9,548 nt of DNA from an uncultured Acidimicrobiaceae bacterium. GTDB taxonomy: Bacteria > Actinomycetota > Acidimicrobiia > Acidimicrobiales > Ilumatobacteraceae. Position numbers and translations under genes: made by a program. Shown one piece after another: positions 1 to 6,075 of the stretch. Each line of letters opens with the position of its first letter. Within the stretch, counting starts at the first letter, position 1. The DNA lies in NCBI GenBank assembly GCA_903904615.1, contig CAIVDG010000053.1, positions 1 through 9,548 on the forward strand. The letters run 5' to 3'. The notes beneath the pieces are model-generated. The model was not told where the DNA came from. It made no database searches and saw nothing but the letters and a program-made list of their open reading frames with translations.

Positions 1-9
1 ACTAAGTCC

Positions 10-28
10 ACGTCATTCCGAGTGACGT
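10..28. repeat. Short inverted repeat upstream of the lipoprotein gene
   Basis: ACGTCA (10-15) and TGACGT (23-28) are exact reverse complements separated by 7 nt. No T-run follows directly, so it is a poor terminator. It lies about 20 nt upstream of the -10-like box of the next gene, where an operator or -35-overlapping element would sit. A 6-bp arm is short and could be chance. Confidence 0.3.
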
Positions 29-46
29 AGCGACTAACTGCGCCGA

Positions 47-52
47 TACATT
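47..52 (+). promoter_or_regulatory. -10-like box of a probable leaderless promoter
   Basis: TACATT matches the actinobacterial TANNNT -10 pattern and ends 7 nt before the GTG at 60. No Shine-Dalgarno sequence is visible in front of that GTG, so transcription starting at or next to the start codon is the simplest reading. A -35 element is not convincing; GTGACG at 22-27 is the nearest candidate but the 19-nt spacer is long. Confidence 0.45.
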
Positions 53-59
53 TTTCTTC

Positions 60-896
60 GTGAAGAGATTGTGGAGCATCACCGCCGTAGCTATTGCCCT
101 TTCGGCATGTAGTCAGTCGGGAGCTTCAACATCTGACACCCCTATCACTGCGCCGCTTGCCACAACCACAACCGCTGTCACCGCCACCACTAGTGCTCCA
201 CTTGTGAACCCACCATCCGGACAGAAGGCCATCGCGTGTGATTCCAAAGCCGTGAGTGCGCTGTACGGAGAAAAGGTCAAACTTGAAAAGTGCACCACCA
301 CGTGGGCATTCGGAGATACAGATCGTGATTCGTGGAACTGCCCCGACACCGGATGTGCCCACACTCGCCTCTTTCATTTAGAAAACAACACCTGGGTCAA
401 CACGGCGTCGTGTCAACGAACTCTTCCCCTCACTCGTTACACAATGAGTTGCTACATCCCCAATGTTGGTGCCGCCACTTTGGCGCAACTTCCACCAAGT
501 GATGTTGCGTGTCTCATCTGGCCCGCTAACACCTTGTTGAAGTACACAGCAGAAACAGGATGTACACCGTCAAAGTCTGACATCATCGCCCAAATGAACG
601 GTACGTGTACCGGCTACTACGACGCAGTGGAGTTTCCTGTTGAGAAGTGTGATCAAGGCCGCGCTGTTCGACTCATGCAAGAACGATTGAAGAAGGCTGG
701 ATACAACACCAACGTTGATGGGTACTTCGGTCCAAGCATGGCGAAGGCTGTGTACGACTTCCAGGGAACAGCAAAACTTCAACAAACCGGAATGATTGAC
801 CAACCAACCTGGCTGGCATTGGAACCAAACCAATCATCACTTCCAGGTACAGACGCAAACGCCGATGGAGTTGTTGGGCCGAACGAACTGAAATAG
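60..896 (+). CDS. Secreted Cys-rich lipoprotein with peptidoglycan-binding domain and EF-hand-like loop
   Basis: Predicted exported lipoprotein of 278 aa. The N-terminus has a KR pair, a hydrophobic stretch and a lipobox LSAC (14-17), so Cys17 should be lipidated and the protein anchored to the outer face of the membrane. A Thr/Ala/Pro linker (about 22-52) reaches across the wall. Residues 55-200 form a region I do not recognise, with ten cysteines (60, 78, 94, 99, 118, 131, 151, 168, 183, 197), an even number that suggests disulfides. Residues about 200-256 fit a PG_binding_1 repeat (VRLMQERLKKAGY, VDGYFGP, AVYDFQ, GMIDQPTW), expected to bind peptidoglycan. The tail DANADGVVGPNE (265-276) fits a 12-residue EF-hand calcium loop with D1, N3, D5, G6 and E12. 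The GTG start is chosen because the signal peptide begins there. No catalytic domain is visible, so a structural or wall-sensing role is inferred only. Confidence 0.85.
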   Translation: MKRLWSITAVAIALSACSQSGASTSDTPITAPLATTTTAVTATTSAPLVNPPSGQKAIACDSKAVSALYGEKVKLEKCTTTWAFGDTDRDSWNCPDTGCAHTRLFHLENNTWVNTASCQRTLPLTRYTMSCYIPNVGAATLAQLPPSDVACLIWPANTLLKYTAETGCTPSKSDIIAQMNGTCTGYYDAVEFPVEKCDQGRAVRLMQERLKKAGYNTNVDGYFGPSMAKAVYDFQGTAKLQQTGMIDQPTWLALEPNQSSLPGTDANADGVVGPNELK

Positions 897-925
897 CAGT
901 ACGTTCGTCCTTCACAACACGCGCC

Positions 926-941
926 CACCATTTATATGGTG
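926..941. repeat. Inverted repeat CACCAT-TTAT-ATGGTG before the permease
   Basis: Perfect 6-bp arms (926-931 and 936-941) flank a TTAT loop, midway between the lipoprotein stop and the permease coding region. There is no following T-run, so I do not call it a terminator. It overlaps the -10-like TATGGT (935-940), which would suit an operator. This 122-nt gap otherwise holds only the probable uncalled 5' end of the permease. Confidence 0.4.
935..940 (+). promoter_or_regulatory. -10-like box for the permease (tentative)
   Basis: TATGGT fits TANNNT. It ends 6 nt before codon 947 (ATA), which is in the permease frame and close to where homology to the APC N-terminus would begin. If transcription is leaderless as for neighbours, the message would begin near 947, upstream of the canonical GTG at 1019. 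This is inference from position only. Confidence 0.3.
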
Positions 942-1018
942 ATGTCATAGCGCCGTCACATCATTCCACCGACACATTTGATCGAGTTCTCGGCCTCTCT
1001 CATGTCACTGCAAGTGGA

Positions 1019-2248
1019 GTGGGCGTCATCATCGGGGCCGGCATCTACATCTTGATCGGACCTGCAACAGAAGGCGCAGGCGGTCTCGTCTGGCTATCAC
1101 TGCTCACCGCATCAGCATTGTGTGCATTGACTGCTTTCAGTTACATGGAACTCACCAGCATGTTCCCGAAGGCGGGATCCGAACATGAATTCGCGCGACA
1201 AGTCTTCCCCGATTGGGTGGCGTTCACCACTGGTTGGTCAATGGCGGTAGCACTCATCGTTGCGTCAGCAGCTGTTGCGCTGGGCTTTGGGGAATACTTG
1301 TCAGAGTTTGTCTCGCTCGATGAGCGACTTGGTGCGCTCATTCTGTTTGCAGCAGTTGCAACTGTGGCCTTTAGTGGAATGCGGCAAGCAAAATGGTTAG
1401 TGCTTGTGCTCAGCACCGTTCAAGTAGGTGGGCTTTTGCTCATAGTTGGCGTTGGTGCTCATCACATTGGAGATGTCAGCCTGACAACCGGTAACGGATT
1501 CGCCGGTGTTCTCAGTGGTGCATCGGTCATCTTCTTCGCATACATCGGTTTCGATGAAGTCATCACTTTGGCTGAAGAAACAAAAGACCCACACCGCACA
1601 GTTCCACGCGCACTCATGTTGGCGCTGGTGATTTCAACTCTGCTGTATGTGCTTGTTGCAATCGTTGCAGTCAGCGTCTTGGGTGCCTCAACGCTTGCTT
1701 CTTCCGACCAACCGCTCACAGCGGTGATGCGTGATGCTGTGGGTTCATCTGCCGCGCGCGTGATTGGCGTTATAGCTTTGGCCACCACGGCAAACACCAC
1801 GTTGCTCGCGAGCACTGCTGCATCTCGAATGATCTACAGCATGGGAAACACTGGTCAACTTCCCGGCAGGTGGGCAGTAGTTCATGAACGTAGTTCTCCC
1901 CGTCTTGCCACCGCAGCAGTGATTGGTAGTTCTGCCATTCTTGCAATGGTGGGCGGTTTGTCACTTCTTGCAGAAGCAGCAAATGCACTGGTGTACGTCA
2001 TGTTCCTGGTGGTGAATGTGGTGGTCATCATGCTTCGCATTCAACGACCCAACGCACCGCGGCCGTTCAAGATTGCAGGAACCATCAAAGAAGTTCCTGT
2101 GTTACCCATACTTGGAATCATTGCCACTGTGGCCATGTCGGCACAGCTTGAACTGCGCCCCGTGCTCGTAGCACTTGCATTACTTGCATCGGGGACAACT
2201 CTTCACCTCATCGGACAACGTTTTTCAAGTACCCATACGCCACAATGA
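1019..2248 (+). CDS. APC-superfamily amino-acid permease, true N-terminus probably upstream
   Basis: Multi-pass inner-membrane transporter of the amino acid-polyamine-organocation superfamily, closest in style to the cationic amino-acid (CAT/YfnA-like) branch. From the GTG at 1019 the protein is 409 aa. It opens with the TM1 substrate motif IIGAGIYILIG, followed by the conserved PKAGSEHEFAR (50-60), AFTTGW (68-73) and the TM6/loop signature FFAYIGFDE...EETKDPHRTVPRA (172-198). About eleven to twelve hydrophobic segments follow to the C-terminus. Oddity: GTG 1019 cuts into TM1. The same frame is open back to the stop at 797-799 and reads FDRVLGLSHVTASGVG just before it, typical APC N-terminal sequence. 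Yet no ATG, GTG or TTG occurs in frame between 800 and 1018. A rare start (ATA 947, GTC 944) or a one-base assembly error near 936-947 would explain this. The substrate cannot be assigned from sequence. Confidence 0.85.
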   Translation: MGVIIGAGIYILIGPATEGAGGLVWLSLLTASALCALTAFSYMELTSMFPKAGSEHEFARQVFPDWVAFTTGWSMAVALIVASAAVALGFGEYLSEFVSLDERLGALILFAAVATVAFSGMRQAKWLVLVLSTVQVGGLLLIVGVGAHHIGDVSLTTGNGFAGVLSGASVIFFAYIGFDEVITLAEETKDPHRTVPRALMLALVISTLLYVLVAIVAVSVLGASTLASSDQPLTAVMRDAVGSSAARVIGVIALATTANTTLLASTAASRMIYSMGNTGQLPGRWAVVHERSSPRLATAAVIGSSAILAMVGGLSLLAEAANALVYVMFLVVNVVVIMLRIQRPNAPRPFKIAGTIKEVPVLPILGIIATVAMSAQLELRPVLVALALLASGTTLHLIGQRFSSTHTPQ

Positions 2249-2252
2249 GGTA

Positions 2253-2417
2253 ATGACCCCCGAAGCACAAGCCGCACACGACCGTGCTGTTGCTGCTGGG
2301 TCAGATTTCTACACAGACCCACATACGGGGCTGATGGTGATGACTTCTCTGTATCTCACTCGTCGCGGCTACTGCTGCAAGAACGAATGTCGACACTGCC
2401 CATACGGCGACGATTAG
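2253..2417 (+). CDS. Small Cys-rich protein, DUF5522 type
   Basis: A 54-aa protein with the family hallmark near the C-terminus: GYCCKNECRHCPYG (39-52), four cysteines (41, 42, 46, 49) arranged CCxxxCxxCP, preceded by FYTDPHTGLMVMTSLYLTRRG. The cysteine cluster suggests metal or iron-sulfur binding, but the family's function is not known to me. ATG 2253 is chosen because upstream in-frame codons lie inside the permease and family members begin shortly before the xxYxD..GLMV segment. The start is 4 nt after the permease stop with GAGG just in front (2247-2250), suggesting translational coupling. Its stop overlaps the convergent sulfatase stop. Confidence 0.78.
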   Translation: MTPEAQAAHDRAVAAGSDFYTDPHTGLMVMTSLYLTRRGYCCKNECRHCPYGDD

Positions 2418-3943
2418 GTAAGCGCTAGTCGTTCAAACTGTTCTGCAGGCGCGTCAATCTCTGTTAATGCAACGCGCAACAGTTCTTCAGCATCTTTCGC
2501 AATGGAATCATTAATGCGATTCACCGACTCTGCGGGATCTTCGTAACGGTTGAACAACAACGTTTCGTATTGTTTTGCACTTGCCCAGAACGGCAACATG
2601 TCACCTTCAACAAATGGCTGACGAATAACAGGAATAGTGCTGCCCGGCATGTAGTCCAATACTGCACGACCATCGGGCATAGGCATCTTGTAATTGGGAT
2701 ACGCAGCAATGGGCATGGTGCTCCACCTGTTTGACCACATGGAATGCGGATAGTTCGTGCCATGTGGCCCGCGTGTGTAACGCCATGTGTCGGTGACTAA
2801 CTGCACTTCCCTACCCCACACACCGGTTAACAACCAGTCACGCACAGATGTTGATTCACCGGTGAGCAACGGAACTAGTGATGAACCGTGTGCCGTGTGC
2901 GAAATGTTCGCACCAAAAACGTCTGCAATTGTTGCGTGAATATCGGTGGACGTTGTGAGTGCATCGTGCGTTCCGGGAGTAACTCCGGGCCATGCAACCA
3001 ACATGGGAATGTGACCAAGTGGTTTGTACACCGGCACGCCGGGCTTGCCCCATACATCGCGGTCGTACGCGTCTTTGTCACCTAGGTAATGGCCATGATC
3101 AGTACACAGAATGACTGCGGTGTCTTTCCAACCATCTGTTTCGTCCAACGCATCAAGAACGCGGCCCAGCCAATGGTCGATCATGGACAACTTGCCGCCG
3201 TATTGCGCGCGCACCTGTTGTGCGTCACGCTCGGTGAGAATGCCCTCTTTCAACGCATCGATTGCATACGGGGGCCACACCAAATGCGGGCCTTCCCATG
3301 CATCGTCGTACATGTTTGCCCAGTACTCAGGAGTATCGAACGGCTCGTGCGGATCAAACTCATCAACAAACACAAAGAAACGTTCACCTTTTGCGCGGTG
3401 ATGTGGTGCATCTTCACGAAGCCAACGCGCAGTTGCCTGCATGGTGCGTGGGCCAGGAAAGTCTTCTTCTCCTCGGAAGTATCCGCGTGAGTTGTCGTAG
3501 TGCGTATGTCCGCGACCAAACGATGGTGTTCCTAACCACGAAGGGTCTGGGCGCGTCTTCCACGGATCACTTTCGTGACCACGTTCGTATTCCCACGCAG
3601 TGAAATCCCCGTGGTAGTTCTCGCCACCTGCTTCAAACAAATGCGGGTGGTCGGTAATGAGTTGAGTAACAACACCTTGTTTGCGAAGTGACGCAGTGAT
3701 GGGTTCTTCCCAGAGTTCAATAGATCCCCACGGCCGCCACAGGAAATCCCATGCGCCAACAAGAATGTCGTGGCGCGCTGGAATACAGGGCAATGACCCG
3801 GTGTGATGATTTGTGAACCGGACGGAGCGCGCAGCAAGACGGTCGATGTTTGGCGTAATGAAATTGGTTCCGCCGTAAGCACCAATTTCGTGTCGGTTCA
3901 AACTGTCTAACAAAAGAACTACAACGTTTTGTGGAGTATTCAC
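2414..3943 (-). CDS. Type I sulfatase (alkaline-phosphatase fold)
   Basis: A 509-aa sulfatase-family hydrolase, expected to cleave sulfate esters or a related phospho/sulfo-ester. The N-terminal metal strand is VVVLLLDSLNRHEIGAYGG, with Asp13. The formylglycine site CIPAR (Cys53-x-Pro-x-Arg57) should be oxidised by a formylglycine-generating enzyme, which is not encoded here. FDPHEPF (196-202) and TDHGHYLGD (281-289) supply further active-site and metal residues (His199, Asp282, His283). The C-terminus carries RYEDPAESVNR, a usual sulfatase ending. Residue 14 is Ser rather than a second Asp, seen in some choline-sulfatase/phosphonate-hydrolase-like members. No signal peptide is visible, so it is probably cytoplasmic. 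Start GTG 3943 overlaps the upstream hydrolase stop (GTGA) and has AAGGAG 10 nt upstream. Substrate unknown. Confidence 0.88.
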   Translation of the reverse strand: MNTPQNVVVLLLDSLNRHEIGAYGGTNFITPNIDRLAARSVRFTNHHTGSLPCIPARHDILVGAWDFLWRPWGSIELWEEPITASLRKQGVVTQLITDHPHLFEAGGENYHGDFTAWEYERGHESDPWKTRPDPSWLGTPSFGRGHTHYDNSRGYFRGEEDFPGPRTMQATARWLREDAPHHRAKGERFFVFVDEFDPHEPFDTPEYWANMYDDAWEGPHLVWPPYAIDALKEGILTERDAQQVRAQYGGKLSMIDHWLGRVLDALDETDGWKDTAVILCTDHGHYLGDKDAYDRDVWGKPGVPVYKPLGHIPMLVAWPGVTPGTHDALTTSTDIHATIADVFGANISHTAHGSSLVPLLTGESTSVRDWLLTGVWGREVQLVTDTWRYTRGPHGTNYPHSMWSNRWSTMPIAAYPNYKMPMPDGRAVLDYMPGSTIPVIRQPFVEGDMLPFWASAKQYETLLFNRYEDPAESVNRINDSIAKDAEELLRVALTEIDAPAEQFERLALT

Positions 3944-4647
3944 TTGCTACCAACTCCTTCAAACACTGTGTTCAACCATGGAACAACTATTTCCAACATT
4001 GCGTCGTGACTCTTTGCAAGCAAATGATCATCACCGGGCATCACATGAAGGTCTCCGGTGCCGGCCATTGCCTTCACTACTTCACTTGCTTCAACGGGAA
4101 GAATTGAATCTGCATCGCCGTGGAACATCAGCAATGGTTTTCCTTGTAGACCACCGGCAACTTCGCACCCAGCCGACTGAGTTGCAAACGTCACTACTCC
4201 ACCCACCATTTCATTCAGTCCAACACCAACTCGAACTGCAACTGCGCCACCGAAGCTGTGACCCATTAACACCACAGAATCTGCACCACTTCCCACAAGC
4301 AACTGCACGGCAGCTGCGGCATCGATACAACACCTGTCCATGTCATTTGGCTTGCGATAACTCATGCGAATTGACGGCACACCTTGTTGTGCAAGAAGTT
4401 CACCCACCTGGTGATACAAACTGTCACCGGGCCCCAGTGTTCCGCCCATGGCGCCACCCATCATGAGAACCGCCACATTTCGTGCCTTACCCGTGGGTTC
4501 GTGCCATAAAAGGGACAAAAGTCCGCGCATGGTGTACAACTCAAGTTGTCGCAACGTTGTTGACAATGTGGCTTGTTGGCTGGCAATCACGCCAAGCATC
4601 TCAAGAGGAGTCTGTGGGACGTCCTGACCATGACCACTCTCTGACAT
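3940..4647 (-). CDS. Alpha/beta hydrolase (dienelactone-hydrolase-like)
   Basis: A 235-aa cytoplasmic serine hydrolase. A helical N-terminal extension (1-55) precedes the core: VAVLMMGGAMGG (58-69) as first strand and oxyanion loop, GHSFGG (129-134) as nucleophile elbow with Ser131, LLMFHGDADSILP (172-184) giving acid Asp180, and GDDHLL (205-210) giving His208. Ser-Asp-His order and spacing fit the fold, close in style to dienelactone-hydrolase/KANL3-like esterases. The substrate is not predictable. It is first in a two-gene minus-strand operon; its stop overlaps the sulfatase start by 4 nt, so joint processing of an esterified or sulfated substrate is plausible. ATG 4647 is supported by a TAGGGT box 6 nt upstream and the divergent MarR gene just beyond. 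Confidence 0.82.
   Translation of the reverse strand: MSESGHGQDVPQTPLEMLGVIASQQATLSTTLRQLELYTMRGLLSLLWHEPTGKARNVAVLMMGGAMGGTLGPGDSLYHQVGELLAQQGVPSIRMSYRKPNDMDRCCIDAAAAVQLLVGSGADSVVLMGHSFGGAVAVRVGVGLNEMVGGVVTFATQSAGCEVAGGLQGKPLLMFHGDADSILPVEASEVVKAMAGTGDLHVMPGDDHLLAKSHDAMLEIVVPWLNTVFEGVGSK
3954..3959 (-). promoter_or_regulatory. Shine-Dalgarno site for the sulfatase
   Basis: AAGGAG on the minus strand lies inside the last codons of the hydrolase gene, with a 10-nt spacer to the GTG at 3943. It supports the GTG start that overlaps the upstream stop codon. Confidence 0.6.
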
Positions 4648-4651
4648 GCGA

Positions 4652-4663
4652 TTACCCTAGTAA
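4652..4663 (+). promoter_or_regulatory. Inverted repeat TTAC-N4-GTAA and -10-like box for the MarR operon
   Basis: TTAC (4652-4655) and GTAA (4660-4663) are exact inverted arms around CCTA, in the 20-nt gap between the divergent start codons. TACCCT (4653-4658) fits TANNNT and ends 9 nt before ATG 4668. A MarR dimer bound here would cover both -10 regions, so autoregulation plus control of the divergent operon is a natural inference. Arms of 4 bp are short for a MarR operator. Confidence 0.4.
4654..4659 (-). promoter_or_regulatory. -10-like box for the hydrolase-sulfatase operon
   Basis: TAGGGT on the minus strand fits TANNNT and ends 6 nt before ATG 4647, the usual geometry of a leaderless actinobacterial transcript. 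It overlaps the mirror-image box for the divergent MarR gene, so the two polymerases could not bind together. AGGG could alternatively serve as a weak ribosome-binding site. Confidence 0.45.
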
Positions 4664-4667
4664 GTAC

Positions 4668-5177
4668 ATGACGAACACACAGTTGCCGAACGGGGTCCAC
4701 ACAGACCTTGAACTAGAGGTGGCAATGCGCATTGGTCGCGCATGGCGAGACCTTCGACGTGGCGCTGCGGCAAGCGATGTGCGTGACACCATTTTTGGTG
4801 TTGGTGGAAGCGCACTAGATCCGGGTCAGATGGACGCGCTTGATTTTCTGGTTCTCGTGCCCTCATGTCGCATGGCTGAACTGGCTGAGTATCTCCGAAT
4901 AGATCCAAGTTCTGCCACTCGCGCGGTTCAGCGTCTCATTAAAGACAACTTGGCAGAACGCGTAGAGCACGAAGGTGACGGTCGCGTTGTTGCAATTGCC
5001 GCCACTGAACGCGGTCGAAAGATTCACGAGCAAGTTGCACTCCGACGTCGCGAACTTATTTATGGAGTGCTTGAAGAGTTTGATGAACACGAACAACATC
5101 AGTTCGCAGAATTTCTTGACCGTTTTGTTTCATCTGTAGACACGTATGTAGCAAAGAAGAAGCGCCGACGTCGTTAG
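4668..5177 (+). CDS. MarR-family winged-helix transcriptional regulator
   Basis: A 169-aa DNA-binding protein. The helix-turn-helix spans about 69-98 (MAELAEYLRIDPSSATRAVQRL), with recognition-helix residues SSATRAVQRL and a following wing VEHEGDGRVVAIAATERG (99-116). Flanking helices 14-45 and 118-160 would form the dimer interface. The C-terminus ends in a very basic tail KKKRRRR, unusual for the family and possibly an extra DNA contact. ATG 4668 is chosen over in-frame codons back to 4482 because those lie antisense within the hydrolase gene and the MarR fold needs only this length. It is divergent from the hydrolase-sulfatase operon and 10 nt upstream of the sigma gene, so it probably heads a MarR-sigma-anti-sigma operon. 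The ligand is unknown. Confidence 0.85.
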   Translation: MTNTQLPNGVHTDLELEVAMRIGRAWRDLRRGAAASDVRDTIFGVGGSALDPGQMDALDFLVLVPSCRMAELAEYLRIDPSSATRAVQRLIKDNLAERVEHEGDGRVVAIAATERGRKIHEQVALRRRELIYGVLEEFDEHEQHQFAEFLDRFVSSVDTYVAKKKRRRR

Positions 5178-5187
5178 GCCCCAGCAC

Positions 5188-5772
5188 ATGGAAGCGCGAG
5201 AGAAATTCACGAATGATGCGATGCAGTACGCACCGCAATTGTTTTCTACAGCGTTGCGCATGACACGAAACCGCGCCGACGCGGAAGACCTTGTGCAAGA
5301 AACCTTTATTAAGGCATGGCGTTCCTACGCAACATTCCAAGAAGGAACCAACTTGCGCGCTTGGTTGTTTCGCATTATGACCAACACGTTCATTAACAAA
5401 TACAACGCGCAACAAAGACGTCCGCAGGAAACCGAGATGGACGAAGTTGAGGAACTGTTCTTGTTCCGCAGACTCGGGGCTTTCGATCAATCCAAGATGA
5501 CCCAGTCCGCCGAAGACCAATTATTGGAGCTCTTCACAGACGACGAAGTGAAGAATGCCCTTGAAGAACTGCCCGACATGTTCCGGCTTCCTGTGCTTTT
5601 GTCGGACGTAGACGGCTTTTCCTACAAGGAAATCGCCGAAATGCTGGATGTACCCATCGGTACGGTCATGTCCCGCCTGCATCGGGGAAGAAAAATGATG
5701 CAGAAGTTGTTGTATGCATACGCAAAAGAACGTGGGCTCGTGGACGAGTCCCTGCTCTCACCACAGGAATAA
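5188..5772 (+). CDS. sigH: ECF RNA polymerase sigma factor, SigH/SigR type
   Basis: A 194-aa extracytoplasmic-function sigma factor. Region 2 spans about 12-75: ALRMTRNRADAEDLVQETF (core binding), then NLRAWLFRIMTNTFINKYN (region 2.3-2.4, -10 recognition). A variable acidic linker (82-118) follows, and region 4 (120-178) carries the helix-turn-helix GFSYKEIAEMLDVPIGTV...RLHRGR for -35 recognition. The GTNLRAWLFRI.TNTFIN string is characteristic of actinobacterial SigH/SigR, which drive thiol-oxidative-stress regulons. The partner anti-sigma gene begins 4 nt after its stop. ATG 5188 lies 10 nt after the MarR stop, with only TAGG as a weak ribosome site, so translation may depend on the upstream gene. 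I see no GGAAT/GTT-type ECF promoter directly in front, so autoregulation is not evident here. Confidence 0.9.
   Translation: MEAREKFTNDAMQYAPQLFSTALRMTRNRADAEDLVQETFIKAWRSYATFQEGTNLRAWLFRIMTNTFINKYNAQQRRPQETEMDEVEELFLFRRLGAFDQSKMTQSAEDQLLELFTDDEVKNALEELPDMFRLPVLLSDVDGFSYKEIAEMLDVPIGTVMSRLHRGRKMMQKLLYAYAKERGLVDESLLSPQE
5765..5768 (+). promoter_or_regulatory. Ribosome-binding site deciding the anti-sigma start
   Basis: AGGA inside the final codons of the sigma gene is 8 nt before ATG 5777. It favours this start over the in-frame ATG at 5714 inside the sigma gene. Confidence 0.5.
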
Positions 5773-5776
5773 TCAC

Positions 5777-6028
5777 ATGGCCGACTGTCAAGAGACACTG
5801 AATGAACTGCATCGATACCTCGATGAAGAGCTTTCTGCCGAGCGTGTAGAAGAAATCATCGGACATCTCAAAGGGTGCACCGACTGCCAAGAGGCCTATG
5901 AATTCCATGCTGTTCTTCGCCAATCCATCCGCGAAAAGGCGCAGCGAGACGAAATCTCCGACGGATTCCTCGACCGCTTGAAGGAATGCCTGGGCGACGA
6001 AGTCATGGGCGACGACCCCAACTCATAG
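5777..6028 (+). CDS. Zinc-binding anti-sigma factor (ZAS/RsrA type)
   Basis: An 83-aa cytoplasmic anti-sigma factor, predicted to sequester the upstream ECF sigma factor and release it on thiol oxidation. The ZAS signature HLKGCTDC (30-37) is HxxxCxxC with His30, Cys34 and Cys37; the fourth zinc ligand is probably Cys4, as in RsrA/RshA where an N-terminal Cys completes the site. The helix DFLDR-like stretch DGFLDRLKEC (62-71) at the C-terminus resembles the end of these proteins, and Cys71 is an extra thiol. Length is slightly below the usual 85-105 aa. The start is chosen because the N-terminal Cys and the CQETLNELHRYLDEEL helix begin here and an AGGA site precedes. No membrane segment is seen, fitting a cytoplasmic redox sensor rather than a surface sensor. 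Confidence 0.87.
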   Translation: MADCQETLNELHRYLDEELSAERVEEIIGHLKGCTDCQEAYEFHAVLRQSIREKAQRDEISDGFLDRLKECLGDEVMGDDPNS

Positions 6029-6033
6029 GTCGA

Positions 6034-6060
6034 GCAGTACCCCGCTTTCAGGCAGTACTG
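6034..6060 (+). repeat. Direct repeat of GCAGTAC
   Basis: GCAGTAC occurs at 6034-6040 and again at 6052-6058, 18 nt apart; the second copy is part of the 8-bp palindrome CAGTACTG (6053-6060). Both copies lie just upstream of the TACGCT box, a position suited to a regulator site on one DNA face. Seven bases could recur by chance. Confidence 0.3.
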
Positions 6061-6062
6061 GC

Positions 6063-6068
6063 TACGCT
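6063..6068 (+). promoter_or_regulatory. -10-like box for the small membrane protein gene
   Basis: TACGCT fits TANNNT and ends 7 nt before ATG 6076, again the leaderless spacing. No Shine-Dalgarno is visible. This suggests the small gene has its own promoter and is not simply the tail of the sigma operon. Confidence 0.45.
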
Positions 6069-6075
6069 TGAGCAC

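Noticed and set aside
926..941. Transcription terminator after the lipoprotein gene
   Set aside because: The hairpin has only 6 A/T-containing pairs and no downstream T-run, so it is kept as an inverted repeat.
3089..3603. Plus-strand open frames opposite the sulfatase
   Set aside because: They lie antisense to a gene with a complete sulfatase motif set and encode low-complexity, Cys/His/Arg-rich sequence without recognisable motifs.
4482..4667. Longer N-terminus for the MarR gene
   Set aside because: This stretch lies antisense in the hydrolase gene and the added 62 residues have no MarR-like features; ATG 4668 gives a normal-length protein.
5056..5520. Minus-strand 154-aa frame opposite MarR and the sigma gene
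   Set aside because: It is antisense to two well-supported genes and shows no family motif.
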